Source: Actinostola sp. cb2023 (taxonomy: Eukaryota; Cnidaria; Anthozoa; Actiniaria; Actinostolidae). Taken from it: 64,000 bases of DNA. A model generated the notes under the pieces. The model was not told where the DNA came from. It ran no database searches and was given only the letters and a program-made list of their open reading frames with translations. Position 1 is the stretch's first letter. Every line of letters starts with the position of its first letter. Shown here in pieces: positions 32,800-44,170 of this stretch. The stretch spans positions 62,001 to 126,000 of the forward strand of contig JAUJYZ010000450.1 in NCBI GenBank assembly GCA_033675265.1, written 5' to 3'. A program made the translations under genes and the position numbers.

Positions 32800-33121
32800 T
32801 AGTACATACTCTCTGACAAGAAATACGCGACAACAACTGTAACAGCACTATCATGGGCACCAGAAGGTAACAGAAAGAGAGGAAGACCAAAAACAATATG
32901 GCATCAAACAGTCAATGAATTTGTAAATATTGTAACTTTAGCTCAGCTCAGTTTAATATAGCTTAGATTAGATTAATCCTGTAAATTAATTCTGAAAAGG
33001 TGTGCAAGATGAATTAATAAATGTATTGTAGTTATATTTTAGTTGAGAACTTAGACAGAGCAAGAGCTGGATGGAAGACATATGGGATGAATTAGTACAG
33101 GCTGCAGCAAAGGACAGGTGA
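32800..33121 (+). mobile_element. LINE reverse-transcriptase C-terminal tail, interrupted
   Basis: GNRKRGRPKTIWHQTVNEFV (about 32,870-32,928) and, after about 120 bp of unrelated sequence, RQSKSWMEDIWDELVQAAA with a stop at 33,119-33,121. The RKRGRPK-TW motif followed by a tail ending in KDR is the typical end of several non-LTR retrotransposon ORF2 proteins. A fragment nested inside the Kolobok element. Confidence 0.65.
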
Positions 33122-33339
33122 CAATTATATTACTCTAATATATATATATTCCTAATTAATTCCTATTTGATATTTTGCTCTGTTATTTTATATGATAAAC
33201 CATGCATCTTGCGATGTGGTTTATTGATTTCCAAAAATGATATGACTGTAACATAACAAGTGATACATGTATATATTTTGTTACATTGTAGTAATTGGGC
33301 TAGTATTCAGCACTAATATTGGACACTTTACTTACATAT

Positions 33340-35917
33340 TATCGCTCCTCTTTCTTTTTTTTCACCATTCGAGAAATATGCTGCTTTATCACTTCCTCCT
33401 TAGGTGGTCGTTGAACAGTGGCAATATTTTTTGGAATATGTGCTGGTGTTATTGGTTTTGGTGCTTTTGTCCCAGCCTCATGACATTCAATTATCATCCA
33501 TCAGCTCTGTGACAAAGGTATATGACTTGTCCTCCAATATTGGCTTTGCCACCCAGGTTTTACGTTTTTTTGGAAACACCACTTTGTACCGTTTTTCACC
33601 CTTTTTGGTTGTTGCTTGGGATCTATTTGCATTGTTATTATGATCTAATATGGCCAGCTGTGTTCTGCTTATCATTCCTTGATAAGAGAAGTGCTTTCTC
33701 TTTGGTGCATACTTCAAAAGAAGTGAATGGAAAACTTCAAGATTACCAGTATGATGAAATTCTGTTAGTTTTTTAATGTCCTTTAATAATTTCTTTTTGC
33801 AGACTATTTCTTCTAGTGCCACATGGGCAGAGGAACCAGGCTTCAGCCACATGATTTGTTTACGCTCTCTCTTTGTAAGTCTATCATGTTTGCATGATAC
33901 ACTGGCTTCTCCTTCCTTCCAAGAGTGTTGGTCTGCTACATGATTGACAATGGAAACCCAGTTTCTTACAAGGATATGATCTCTGGATCTTCATTACAGG
34001 TTTGTACAGTCCACCATAGATGATTAGATATAGATTTAATCCAAGGTCGAAGCTCACCATTGCACTTTGTTTTAGACTTTTGTGTTAATGTTTTGGTCAC
34101 TGATTTTGCTAGGTGCCAAACATCATATTGATGTTTGATGTTGGGGTATCTTTTCTGTAACTGGGATGTGATTTGAACGTGCCGATCTGTCGTCAAACAT
34201 CTAATTGGAAGTTGGTGATTTAAAAAATTGTCTAATGATCGTTTGCATCCTTCGTACTCCATTGCATATGATAAAGACACCTCAGAAACATGCACAAGTG
34301 AAAAGTCCACAATCTTCCCAGATTCCTCATGCATTAAACTATACGTGCCATATTTGGCATTATGGCCTGGGCTGTCAGATCTGCCATCCCCACATAAGTT
34401 AATAGGTCCATTATTCTTCAGGTCAGAAATTAAACTTAGCTGTTGTTCTTTGTACTCTTTTTTGATAATGGGAAATATAACATTATTTTGAACATTATAT
34501 AAAAACATGATCTGTTGATGAAATTTAATTTCAAAGCCTCAGCAAAAAACTTGAAAATTCTTGGAAGGATCCCCCTGTAAACACTATTGCAGCAGGTATC
34601 ATTAGATTTCCAGCTGGGACATTATTTTCTGTGGTAGGCTGGGAGTTCCAAGTGTACTGATGATTTTGTAGACACAATGTGCGTATGGTAAGCATGCTGC
34701 CAGTGTTGATCTTTGAGATTTCACACACAGGAGACCCACATTGTTGACAGAATTTAAATAGCTCATCAAGTTGGCATTGATATACTATGAACTTTGAGTC
34801 ATTTGTACAGTTAATATTTTCAGGGTCTGAATCGTCCCTGCTTTCTTCTGAATTTGAACATCTGTATTCATCATCAGAATCTCCACTAGTACATGATTGC
34901 TTATCACAGGTGCTTAGTGTGTCAGTTAGAACAGTCTCTATGTCGACAGTTTGAGACATAGTGACAAAACCAGCAGGCAGAGGGACAGGCAGAGGGGTAG
35001 GCCTAGGAGCAGTACATGTATAACTGTGATCAATGAGATGGGATATAAGATTACTTGTTTCTCCACAAGATGTTTGTAATATTGTATTTGTATCGTGTTT
35101 TCTTCCACTGCGAGGTTTTAGTGTCTGAGTTCCAATAAGTCTATGTGTTGTTTTCTGTGCAGTTATCTGTGTAGTTATCTGTGTAGGACATTCTGTGTAA
35201 GACATTGATGTCTGTGTAGGACATTGTTCAACTGATTCTAATCCCTTACAAGCATCCATATCCATATGGTCTTCAGTACACATCGACTCTGGCTGGACTG
35301 GCAGCAGTAATTGTACAATTTCCTAAACAAATGTATTGTATATTGAAATAAATGGAGCTGATGTTCAATTTGTTAAATTAAAATTAAATGTCAAAACTAT
35401 TTTTTCTTCTGTTTTGCATTTTAATTTTCTATTATTATATCTTTACATTAATAAATATAAGCTTACAAATATTAGTCTTGTAATAATCATAACTTGTATA
35501 TATGTGTGAAATAAAGACAAATTATATGTTTACTTTTATAAATTCATTAAATTCATCAAAGTTACATCTGGAATAAAAACGTACCTCGTTTCGATCTTGG
35601 TTACGTCTTCTTTGTATGGAGTTAAAACGTTCACATTTGTTACCAGTGTGAGGAAATATTGTTGGGATTGAAATAGGTTTTAAAGTTTTTTTGTTTTGCT
35701 GCCCACACAGGTGCTTTAGGTAAGTCTGAAAACAATCTGGCATAAAGTGTACGCTACAAACGTAAGAAGAGTCTCGTTTGGCAGGATTCTTGTGGCGAGT
35801 TTTCGTCAGCCAAAGTTTACTTATTTTTTCATCTTTTGGCAAACGATGGAACGAAATATCTGTTCCTTTTGTCTTTCTGGAGCCGTTTGTACATCCAGGT
35901 ACCATGCAGTGAGGCAT
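33340..35917 (-). pseudogene. Kolobok-type transposase with THAP domain, frameshifted
   Basis: Exon 1 (35,917-35,585) encodes a THAP zinc-binding domain: MPHCMVPGCTNGSRK, FHRLP, VCSVHF, CF and PTIFP give the C2CH pattern. A GT..AG intron leads to exon 2 from 35,322 (EIVQLLLPVQPES...), an acidic Ser/Thr-rich linker, a FCQQCGSPVC zinc pair, and the catalytic region: LCGDGRSDSPGHNAKYGTYS (first Asp), LTTDRHVQI and HQYDVWHLAKS (further acidic and His residues), then HLWWTVQTC and EFHHTGNLEVFHSLLLKYAP. Coding jumps frame near 34,535, near 33,970 and near 33,488, ending about 33,340. Three shifts suggest the copy cannot make its enzyme, unless they are sequence errors. Confidence 0.8.
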
Positions 35918-36059
35918 AATTTAGAAAAGTTAAGCAGCAAATTCACCGATAAACTAACTTACAATGAAAAAGAATCAATGAAACATGTCACGCTGGGCAT
36001 AAATGACCCGAAAATCGCTCATTTGAAATTTTGGGAAAATCGCAAAATTGATGTTACTT

Positions 36060-38169
36060 CTCGTGATAACTAACCTAAAATCGAAAACCGTTTTGAAATT
36101 GGATGAATGCAACCAGAGTTATGAATATTTTTAACTTGATATTCTGGAAACAATTCATACAAAACCATCGGTAAAATAAACTTCTTCATTCATCTTTTTG
36201 GTTTGAAAACATTTTAGCGACATACTTAGTGTATTGAAAGAACTATGACATGCGAAAAATCGTATGTTTTTAGAATTTTGATTATTTGAGTGTAAGAAGT
36301 TAAAAAAATATTTTAAAAACTACTAAAAAAGCAAATACGTCATTATGACGTCACACATATTTTAAACTAGTCGTTTCTGGTAGAAAGTGAAGTGCTGCGA
36401 GTTGTGCACTGCCGTACAGTACATGGTAACACATAAAAGTGAAATGTAGCTTTCAATGCATACATGTGGCTGTCCCTTAATTTTCAGCAAAGTGCATTAA
36501 TTGTAAAATAAAATAATAAAAATGTGGTATAATAATAATAATAACTTTATTACTGTGTCATGTGTTCTAGCTTACAAGAAACCTATTTCCCTCCCATATA
36601 TCTACTGATTCTCATTCCCACCCTTGTACCATTGTTCCCATCCCACATCTCCATTGATTCTCATTCCCATCCCGGTCACATTGTTCCATTCCATGTCTCT
36701 ATTAATTATCATTCCCACCCGCTATAATAATCTGGTCATGGACAGACAGCTATAGACATGTACCAGCACTAAAAGCATGCAATACTTTGCACTATTTATG
36801 TTATACGCTTGTAATAGTTTGTACTCTACTGATATGCAGTATTAAATTAATACAAATATGGATTCAATGAAATAGAGAATTGTGTTTGGTGTATATTATA
36901 TACAATGTTACTGGCCAGATATCAGGAAAGATGTCGAAGCCTCATAGCACACTTATAGAAGATAAAAGTACATCAGGATGGATCGTATAATTTGATTCAG
37001 TAGTTGCCTCAATGCCAATGGCATGGGCCGGATTGGTTTGACGAAGACCAACGAGCTCGATCAGGTAGATACATGTAGGTCAGCGACAGCATCGGGGATA
37101 CTATTAAACTCAACTGTGTCTTTCAAAAGCATTCAAGTACATGCTGTCTCCTTCGGTAAACCGGCTCTGATCGACTGTAGAAGTATAAACTTAAGCTTAT
37201 GTACTTCATTGTGGATACTGGATGTGACTTCATTGTGGATACTGGACGTGACCGAGTCTGAGCACTGAAAACTCATAAAAGAACATTGTCTTCCCCTTGA
37301 AATGTCACTAAATTGTTCATGACCCTGACGAATGCTTCCAACAATGAATAAAGTTGCATTTGACATAATAGATTTGTAGAAAACAAACACTTTCCTGGCT
37401 TGAATCAGCGAAAAATAAACGATACTCCAACCAGTATAAATATAATCGATTGAACGTGTTGTGAGTGTGCGCTGATCAAAAGTACCGGGCTCACAAAATC
37501 ATCTCCATCCACACACACACAAACCCACAAACTCCGTGAAATGCAGTCTCGACTCTCGCCGCATCCACATAAGTGCCCAGATCCCACACGACCACACATG
37601 ACACAGGAACTCCGTCACGATTAGTTTCGCTGCTCGCCTGGAGGCTCGCAGCAAATATCTCTAATAGAGTTAATGAAAATAAAAATCCAGCATTATTTAG
37701 AATTAAAATACTCCTATAACAATAATAAGTGTTAATAAAGGCATTTTACTGATTTCTGTCCCTAGAAACAGCTTTTTTCTTTAACTGATGACATCACATG
37801 TAATGACGTCATCAAACAACTAAATCCTTTATAACTCGGGTTCTAATAATCGGAACATTATGAAAATTTCACCGAAGTGCACAACATGTTATTCTCTTTC
37901 AAAATATGCACTAAATCTTCACAGCAATTGTAACTTTTTATTATGACGTCATAATTGCGTCAGATTTTTTTCACCAAATAGTTTGAAATGTCACACTACC
38001 TTTAATGAAGAAACGCTAAAATTTTTGTTTCATTACATTGAAGATTTTTGAAAATATGATTTTTTTTGCGAAAATGGCGTGTTTTACCTGAGCGATTTTA
38101 GGGTCATTTATGCCCACCGTGTGTAAACAAAGTTCAGTTTTATTCGGATTTCGCGCCATCTCGGAACCA
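36060..38169. other. Non-coding part of the Kolobok element
   Basis: No gene. Contains (AAT) units at about 36,530-36,543, an imperfect repeat rich in CATTCCCA near 36,585-36,720, and a 24-bp tandem duplication CTTCATTGTGGATACTGG at 37,206-37,252. Confidence 0.55.
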
Positions 38170-38383
38170 GCGCGCAGTGACGTCACGAGAGATAACCGCT
38201 GACTGCTTGCAGATTCAGAAGAGTGTTCAAGATGGCGGCCTCCATGTCAGCGATTTATCGTTACTTCCAAGAATTATTTCTCCACTTTATTGTAAGGTAG
38301 GACAATGAAACTTTGCAAACAAGTTAAGTGTCATAATACCTCCTATCACATATACCAAGATCGTAAAATAGTTGATTTCTCCT
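38170..38383. repeat. Kolobok terminal inverted repeat, right
   Basis: Reverse complement of the left end with a few mismatches and a 3-bp indel. Followed by TTAA at 38,384-38,387. Confidence 0.88.
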
Positions 38384-38387
38384 TTAA

Positions 38388-39540
38388 GTTGATTTACAAG
38401 TAAGAAAATATGTATACATACAAATAGTTTACAGATTGATAAATTATAAGATATTGTATAGATTAATAAAATTATAGGTCTAAACCGTAAGACTAAAATC
38501 AGTGCCATTTCAATTCACATTTTCAACACTATAGTGAGAAAATCAATACTGTTTCCCCATATCATGTTCGTATCATTTGACCCGGAGCTGGTTGTGCCGG
38601 CAGAAGTTGCGTGACTCAGAAATGGGGTGAAAAGTAATTTAATTTGTGAAATAGCATTTTTGTGGTACTATCTCCATATATGGAGATGTAGCCACTATGC
38701 CATCGAGTTGCAAGTCCATCCGTAAGTAGTCCAATCTTCGGATAGTGTCCGCTCAATGTTTATTCGATGGACTTTTGTATTTTCGTGATTATCGAGTTTA
38801 TTGATGATAATTTTTGTGACTCGAAACAAGTCGTTTATGTGAATAATAAGATTCTCAAGAACTCACTTCGTAATCGTAAACAAACATTTCACACCTTGAG
38901 CTTGGCTATGTTTGGTCGTTTTGATTTACCAAATGAGCAAAAGTAACCGTATCTAATGTAAAAGTTCTTTTTGAAATACATTTTGTCGCATTTCAGAGTT
39001 TATCTGACTAGTTTTTATAAAGTTCCCAAGCTTCCCGTACATTCTCACGGGTTCAACACACCATGTGCCAATCAAACTGTCTACAATTCACCAACATCGT
39101 AAATCACGGCATTTGTGTTTTCGTAAATCACAGCGTTGTGTTTTAGAGATGAAAAGTTTCAGGTTTCTAGCTGATTTAGTAATCGTTGACCGATCTACTA
39201 GTAACAGCATGTTACTTTGGGCGAGTAAATGGACGGACTCGAATCCTGTGGAAAAAAACCTGCACGGTCACGGCAAGTCATGCGTATGTTTTTCACAGTG
39301 ATTACAAAATCTATTTTAGACGTTGCAATATTTTATCATCAGCCTACGACTATACCGGGAATTGCATGAGTTTCCGAGCATTACTACGAGGAGTTGTTTG
39401 GTTGTTATTGTTGAAATGATTGAAAGTCTACATGTAACTGTAAGATCGTAGATCGACTAAAAACGCAAAGATAATTTATTCGTAATTCACGCAACTTGCA
39501 CACGAACAATGAAAGCGCAAAAAGACTTCTAAAAGAAAGC
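38388..39540. other. Spacer with a dispersed repeat at 38,688-38,760
   Basis: No gene recognised. The sequence AGCCACTATGCCATCGAGT followed by CAAGTCC and AATCTTCGGATAG recurs in the same orientation at about 48,088-48,155, so it belongs to a dispersed repeat family. Confidence 0.55.
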
Positions 39541-39953
39541 GCAATTAGCCATTTCAAAAACGAGTGGAGGACTGGGAACGAGTTTTTAGAATTAATCTAA
39601 TTAAAAAATGAATCCCATCACAAGAAAGAGCATATCAAAATTAGTAAGTTTACAAAGTTATGTTAGGTTTAGTTAGATATTGAACCAGTAACAGCTTTTC
39701 AAACATCGCAAAATTTACAAAGAAATGTATGTTTACCAGGGACAAGTGTCCCCCGTAACCATACATTTCTTTGTAATTTTTGCAGTTTTTAAATGTCTGC
39801 AGTTCATTTGCTACTTGTCCAAACCCTATCAAACTCCTGAAAGTTACTAATTCTGATATGCTCTTTCTTGTGATGGGGTTCATTTCTTAATTAGATTAAT
39901 TCTTAAAACTCGTTCCCAGTCCTCCACTCGATTTTGAAATGGCTAATTTGCGG
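39541..39953. mobile_element. Foldback element, about 410 bp
   Basis: Arms of about 107 bp (39,541-39,647 and 39,843-39,953) are near-perfect complements, including GAGGACTGGGAACGAG and CACAAGAAAGAGCATATC. An inner pair with ACAAAGAAATGTATG lies at about 39,718 and 39,760. Almost the whole unit can fold into one hairpin. Confidence 0.9.
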
Positions 39954-40114
39954 TGTTCAGTTTTTAATGAGTTTGGAAGCCATTTTGTTTTGCGGTTTCT
40001 TTTTGCGCTTTTTTGCAGCCACAAACCGCAAAAAAACAACGCAATTGCGGTTCTTGGCTGTTGCAATATTTTTAGGCGGTACTGTAGAAGCCCTAAGAGT
40101 TCAGAATATGCGAA

Positions 40115-40561
40115 CAGCTTCCAAGGCCAATGACAATGAACAATATAGTCGCCGTGACAATTTAAGGATCGCTGGATTTCCCGAGGAGAAAGGAGAAAAT
40201 TGTCCCGAAAAGGTTACACAATTTTGTATCGACAAGTTACAACTCTCACTTTCCTCGTCCGGCATTGACAGAGCACATCGTGTTGGGAAACCAAAGTCTG
40301 ACAAGCCCCGTGCAATAATTGTTAGATTCAAGTCATATGGAGATAAAGTTTCCATTCTAAAGACTGGAAAATTATAACTTCTACGTGAATGAAGATTTAT
40401 CGCGAGAAAACCAGAAGCTTTTTCACAAAGCAAGAAAAGAATGTACGAAGGTTAGTTCTGCCTGGACCAACGACGAAAAGATTTTTGTCAAGCGCCGAGA
40501 TCATGAAAAGATATTCAGGATCATGTCTGAACTGGATTTCAGCAAGTTTGATGTATGGTAG
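40115..40561 (+). pseudogene. LINE ORF1p C-terminal part
   Basis: Reads DNEQYSRRDNLRIAGFPEEK, GIDRAHRVGKP and RAIIVRFKSYGDKVSIL, the RRM/CTD region of L1-type ORF1 proteins as also used by CR1-like LINEs. The first frame stops at 40,377. The rest (NFYVNEDLSRENQKLFHKA, ending DFSKFDVW with a stop at 40,559-40,561) is in a neighbouring frame, so one base was gained or lost. ORF1p binds the element RNA. The coiled-coil N-terminus is missing. Confidence 0.85.
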
Positions 40562-40627
40562 CTGTCAGTTATTATTATGCAATACTCAATGCTACTGGCT
40601 ATTTAACTTTGGACTATAACTTTTAAG

Positions 40628-40937
40628 ACTTATTGACTGGGACCGAGGGAAACATACTGCTTTCCCGAGGTCCCAGTCAATAAGTGTTTTGTTATATACC
40701 AACTGTCAAAGAGCAACAAAAAGATGGGTTTCCCGCTTTTCAAGCGCGATTACCAACGCCAATCAAGGTTACAAAGCTCAATCAACTTCCGGTTTTGTTA
40801 TTGCCGGTCCACAACATATTGTTGCCCGCTGAGAGCTGTTGCCAGGGAAACATGAAACTTGTTGACGTTCACGTGATACCCGCTCGCCCAATCAGAGCAC
40901 GAGAAAAATGAACTTTGACAGTTGGTATATAACAAAT
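40628..40937. mobile_element. MITE pair between LINE ORF1 and ORF2 fragments
   Basis: A hairpin TTATTGACTGGGAC ... GTCCCAGTCAATAA (about 40,630-40,683) followed by arms TGTTATATACCAACTGTCAA and the complement ending 40,936. These separate the ORF1 and ORF2 parts of what looks like one LINE. Confidence 0.75.
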
Positions 40938-41080
40938 TAACTTAGTGACTTTTCTGTGTTTATATATTATGAACTTTTGCACTTATTTTGATGTCTGTGT
41001 TGTATACTTAAACTATCTTTTTCGGTATAATATGCAGCTTGAGGTAAGCTTGATTTATTTTTACTTTCTTCTTTTCAGTC

Positions 41081-41388
41081 ATGGTGGTTAGCCTTGAAAT
41101 TTATCGAGCAGCGATAGGAATTTTCAATACTGTTAAAGTTTCTATCTTGAAATTTGCATTCAAATTGAACAGCTACTTCGTGTTTGCGTTTGGTATGTGG
41201 CTTATTGTTTTCTCGTTTATTTTTTTAAGATTAGTGCTATCTAATGATGTAGAAATTAATCTGGGCGCTCTCTCTTTTAAATTTAATTTCAGACACTTGA
41301 ATGTTAGAAGTTTGCAAGCTGGTGAAAAGTTTGATGAAATATCGTTTTTAGTAAAGGATAATAACTATCGATGTGAGCCCCCTAGATA
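41081..41388 (+). pseudogene. LINE ORF2 N-terminus with degenerate 2A-like motif
   Basis: After a hydrophobic stretch, the frame has LSNDVEINLGAL then FRHLNVRSLQAGEKFDEISF. The second part is the start of the apurinic/apyrimidinic-type endonuclease domain of CR1-group ORF2. The first resembles the D-V/I-E-x-N-P-G-P 2A-like peptide that precedes it in some CR1 elements, but both prolines are replaced (NLGA), so ribosome skipping would not be expected. Stop at 41,389. Rest of ORF2 absent. Confidence 0.65.
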
Positions 41389-41958
41389 AGCTGCGTTGCT
41401 TCTGGGGCAAACATTAAGTCAAATATGTTTAAAAATAAATAAAAAAAGCTACCAAATTTTGTTCTCCGTCTTTATCAACCAAAAATGTATGCAGATTATG
41501 ATTCATTTCTACAAATTGCACCTTGGGGCGGAACAATTGGAAACTAGACCAACACAGAATTTATACAACACTCCAGATTTCCTTGCTACCATCAAGGACA
41601 TGAGAGAGAAGCTCCTTGAGCTCCAGGGCTCCCCCGGATTAGAAAATGAGCGAACAACGATGCAAAATCATAACCAAGTGGAAAAGTAGTAACAAACTTC
41701 GATTTGGGAATGTCAATGTAAGTACTATGTATGTTTGCATTGCTTAATTAAATAATACTTAACGTATCATTAAATGCTATTTTTTGTTACTTTTATAGCT
41801 GACCAGTGGTCATCTAAAACTAGTCAGCGCTACTGAACTCGATCGTGAATACAGTTGCTCTTAGAGTTTTAGGATCGGAATGCACCAAGCAGACACCCGC
41901 AGAACACTGTGACAATTTTCCGAGTTGTCGAATTAGGCCGGTTGCAAAACTGATACCA

Positions 41959-42225
41959 TACACCTATTTCAAAAAAGGTTGGCGAGAAGCCCTCAAGCGT
42001 ACGCTACTAGACCCTGACTCCCTTTACGGTTTTGGTGTTGGTTTTCAACTGTTGCAAGTGCACATGTTAGATGTATAAGGTCAAGGAACAACTGTCATTT
42101 TGATTATTATTATTATTATATTCATGTGGTTTTATGGTTGTAGTGATTCTACCCAGTACACCATTTATGTCTGGTTGCGTAGGTTTGAGGCGTTTTGGCC
42201 GACAGCCTTTTTTTAAATAGGTGTA
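41959..42225. mobile_element. Foldback MITE, GAAATAGGTGTA family, copy 2
   Basis: Starts TACACCTATTTCAAAAAAGG and ends AAATAGGTGTA, with arms of about 60 bp aligning imperfectly. TA borders. Confidence 0.7.
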
Positions 42226-42492
42226 CGTATACGTACCAAAACAAGACTATGCTTTATTAAAATTAAATCGAACAGGAACTTAAATGCATTCACCAATTTA
42301 TAGCAAGTAAACTGGCCAACTTACACTAACATTTTTTATTTTTCGTCTAGGATCTCCGAAGCTATGAGCATGTTGCAACTCTAAGTAAGCACAACTTCGA
42401 AAAAGTTATTGCGATAGCGGAGAACCCTTCACTTTGCAGTGCTAGAACTGGCAAAGTTACGCAATATACATTCAAATGGGTGACGAAGGCAA

Positions 42493-42548
42493 TGGACAAA
42501 CAGTTTGTCTATGACAAACAGTTTGTCTATGACAAACAGTTTGTCTTG
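42493..42548. repeat. Three tandem palindromes
   Basis: Three units of GACAAACAGTTTGTC, each itself an inverted repeat (7-bp arms around one base), spaced 18 bp apart. Confidence 0.95.
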
Positions 42549-43599
42549 ACACCAACATGGCGGCCAAATCACGAAGACTGAAAATCATGTTTAATTGCAA
42601 ATACTTTGCAAATACAATTTTTCAATAGCTATATTCATCAAAATAAAGTTACCCATCATCTACAAGGTTAAAATCGTATTATTTCAAACGAATTTTCCTA
42701 TTTCTATGGCTTTTGAAAATGTGTGACTGTATTGCGTGACAGAATTTGACTCGCAATAAAACGAAAACCAAACATCTAAATTACAAAATTATTTTGATCA
42801 GAATTTTCTTATAATGATATAAACAACATATCCAACAAACAGTTTTGTGAGGTGAATAGTTTGGATTTTAGCTTTTTGATGACGTCATGTGAAAACCAAG
42901 AATACAGTACCGCTCAAATGTTTCCGTACTTACTGTAGTAACATCAAGCGTAATGTTCTTTGCACAGTATTGAATTAATTAGAAGAAATCAAACCTATTG
43001 TAAAGTATTTAAAGATATATGAAGCTTCTTTCATGTAAAGGCGAAAGTTAAAATGAACTCTTGAAATCATGATCCAATGCAATCCTACGACTGATTCAAA
43101 ACAAAACATCTTTTATACCGGGCGTCTTTCTCATCAACTTTCGGCATTATCAGTTCTAAAATCTAATGGTTCGTTAGTGCACGTGGGAATGTTATGTTTG
43201 AGACACTTCATTGACACATGATGTGTGAGCCCGTGAAAATCACGCTGATTCTTTTGAAGAGAACTTTAGCATAAATTTCAATCATCGTATTCATAATGTG
43301 AGTATTTCTTGTTCGTTAGATGTGAATGTTTACGGCTTCATATTTCTGCTGTATTCGAATCAGTTCTAATCTCGAAAGAACATGCGAAAGATTTAACTTA
43401 CAATCAAAGGAAACACTTTACATTTAGGTATCAAAAACTTCGTATTTGAATTCCCAGTGACAAAACTTAGCACCTTCAAAAATACAATGACAAACAAATC
43501 AGTCCATTACCTGCACCGGTCTATACCCGCACCTTGCTTGAATAATGGATAAATCAACAGATAACCTGCGGTTAATACGCCGGAAAATATGGTATTTGT

Positions 43600-43712
43600 A
43601 TTTGGTATAGATATATTTATGGAACCAAATAAACTATTGTCATTGTCATTTCTATGATTCGCTGAGTTTGTGAAATCGATTTTACAAAGAAAGCATGTTC
43701 TACCGAGTCATC
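43600..43712. repeat. LINE 3' tail repeat, copy A
   Basis: GGAACCAAATAAACTATTGTCATTGTCATT and following bases match 44,042-44,170 in direct orientation. The CATTGT microsatellite after AATAAA is typical of CR1-like 3' ends. Confidence 0.65.
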
Positions 43713-44041
43713 CGTAATCACCAAAGGCTCCGTAAACAACATGGTTTCTTCACAAACCTTGTTAGCAGTTCGGGAGGAAGGTTACAGCTGGTATGTCGTA
43801 TTGTTTTCAAAATAACCACAATAATTCATAGAGATATGGATTTATCAATCCATTACTAGTACTGCAAAGGGTTTAGAGATCTTCAGAACTTAGAACGAAT
43901 CGAAGTGAGTTGATGATACACGCATGCAGTGAAGAGAACAGTTGTGAGGTTTTCACCGGACATCGAGCCGAGGTACCTAAACCCATATTTACACTTCACC
44001 CAAACACGGTTTAATCACTCTGCGATGTCTAGTTTATGTAT

Positions 44042-44170
44042 ACGCTATTTGTATTTGTATGGATATATTTATGGTACCAAATAAACTATGTCATTGTCAT
44101 TCATGATTCGTTGAGTTTGCGAATTCAGTACTGAAATTGCAAGGAAAGGATCTTCTACCGAGTCACGCAA
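44042..44170. repeat. LINE 3' tail repeat, copy B
   Basis: Direct-orientation match of copy A, sharing ATGATTCG-TGAGTTTG and TCTACCGAGTCA downstream. Confidence 0.65.

Larger units (their letters stand above)
31448..38383. mobile_element. Kolobok-type DNA transposon with P2X7-ballast-domain cargo
   Basis: A 6,936-bp unit with inverted repeats of about 211 and 214 bp (31,448-31,658 and 38,170-38,383) and TTAA at both borders. It encodes a THAP-domain DDE-type transposase on the minus strand and a two-exon P2RX7 C-terminal-domain protein on the plus strand. TTAA duplication plus the THAP-transposase fits the Kolobok superfamily. A second, weaker inverted match (about 36,000-36,030 against 38,095-38,125) suggests that part of 36,060-38,090 is inserted DNA or an expanded terminal region. 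The transposase is frameshifted. Confidence 0.82.
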
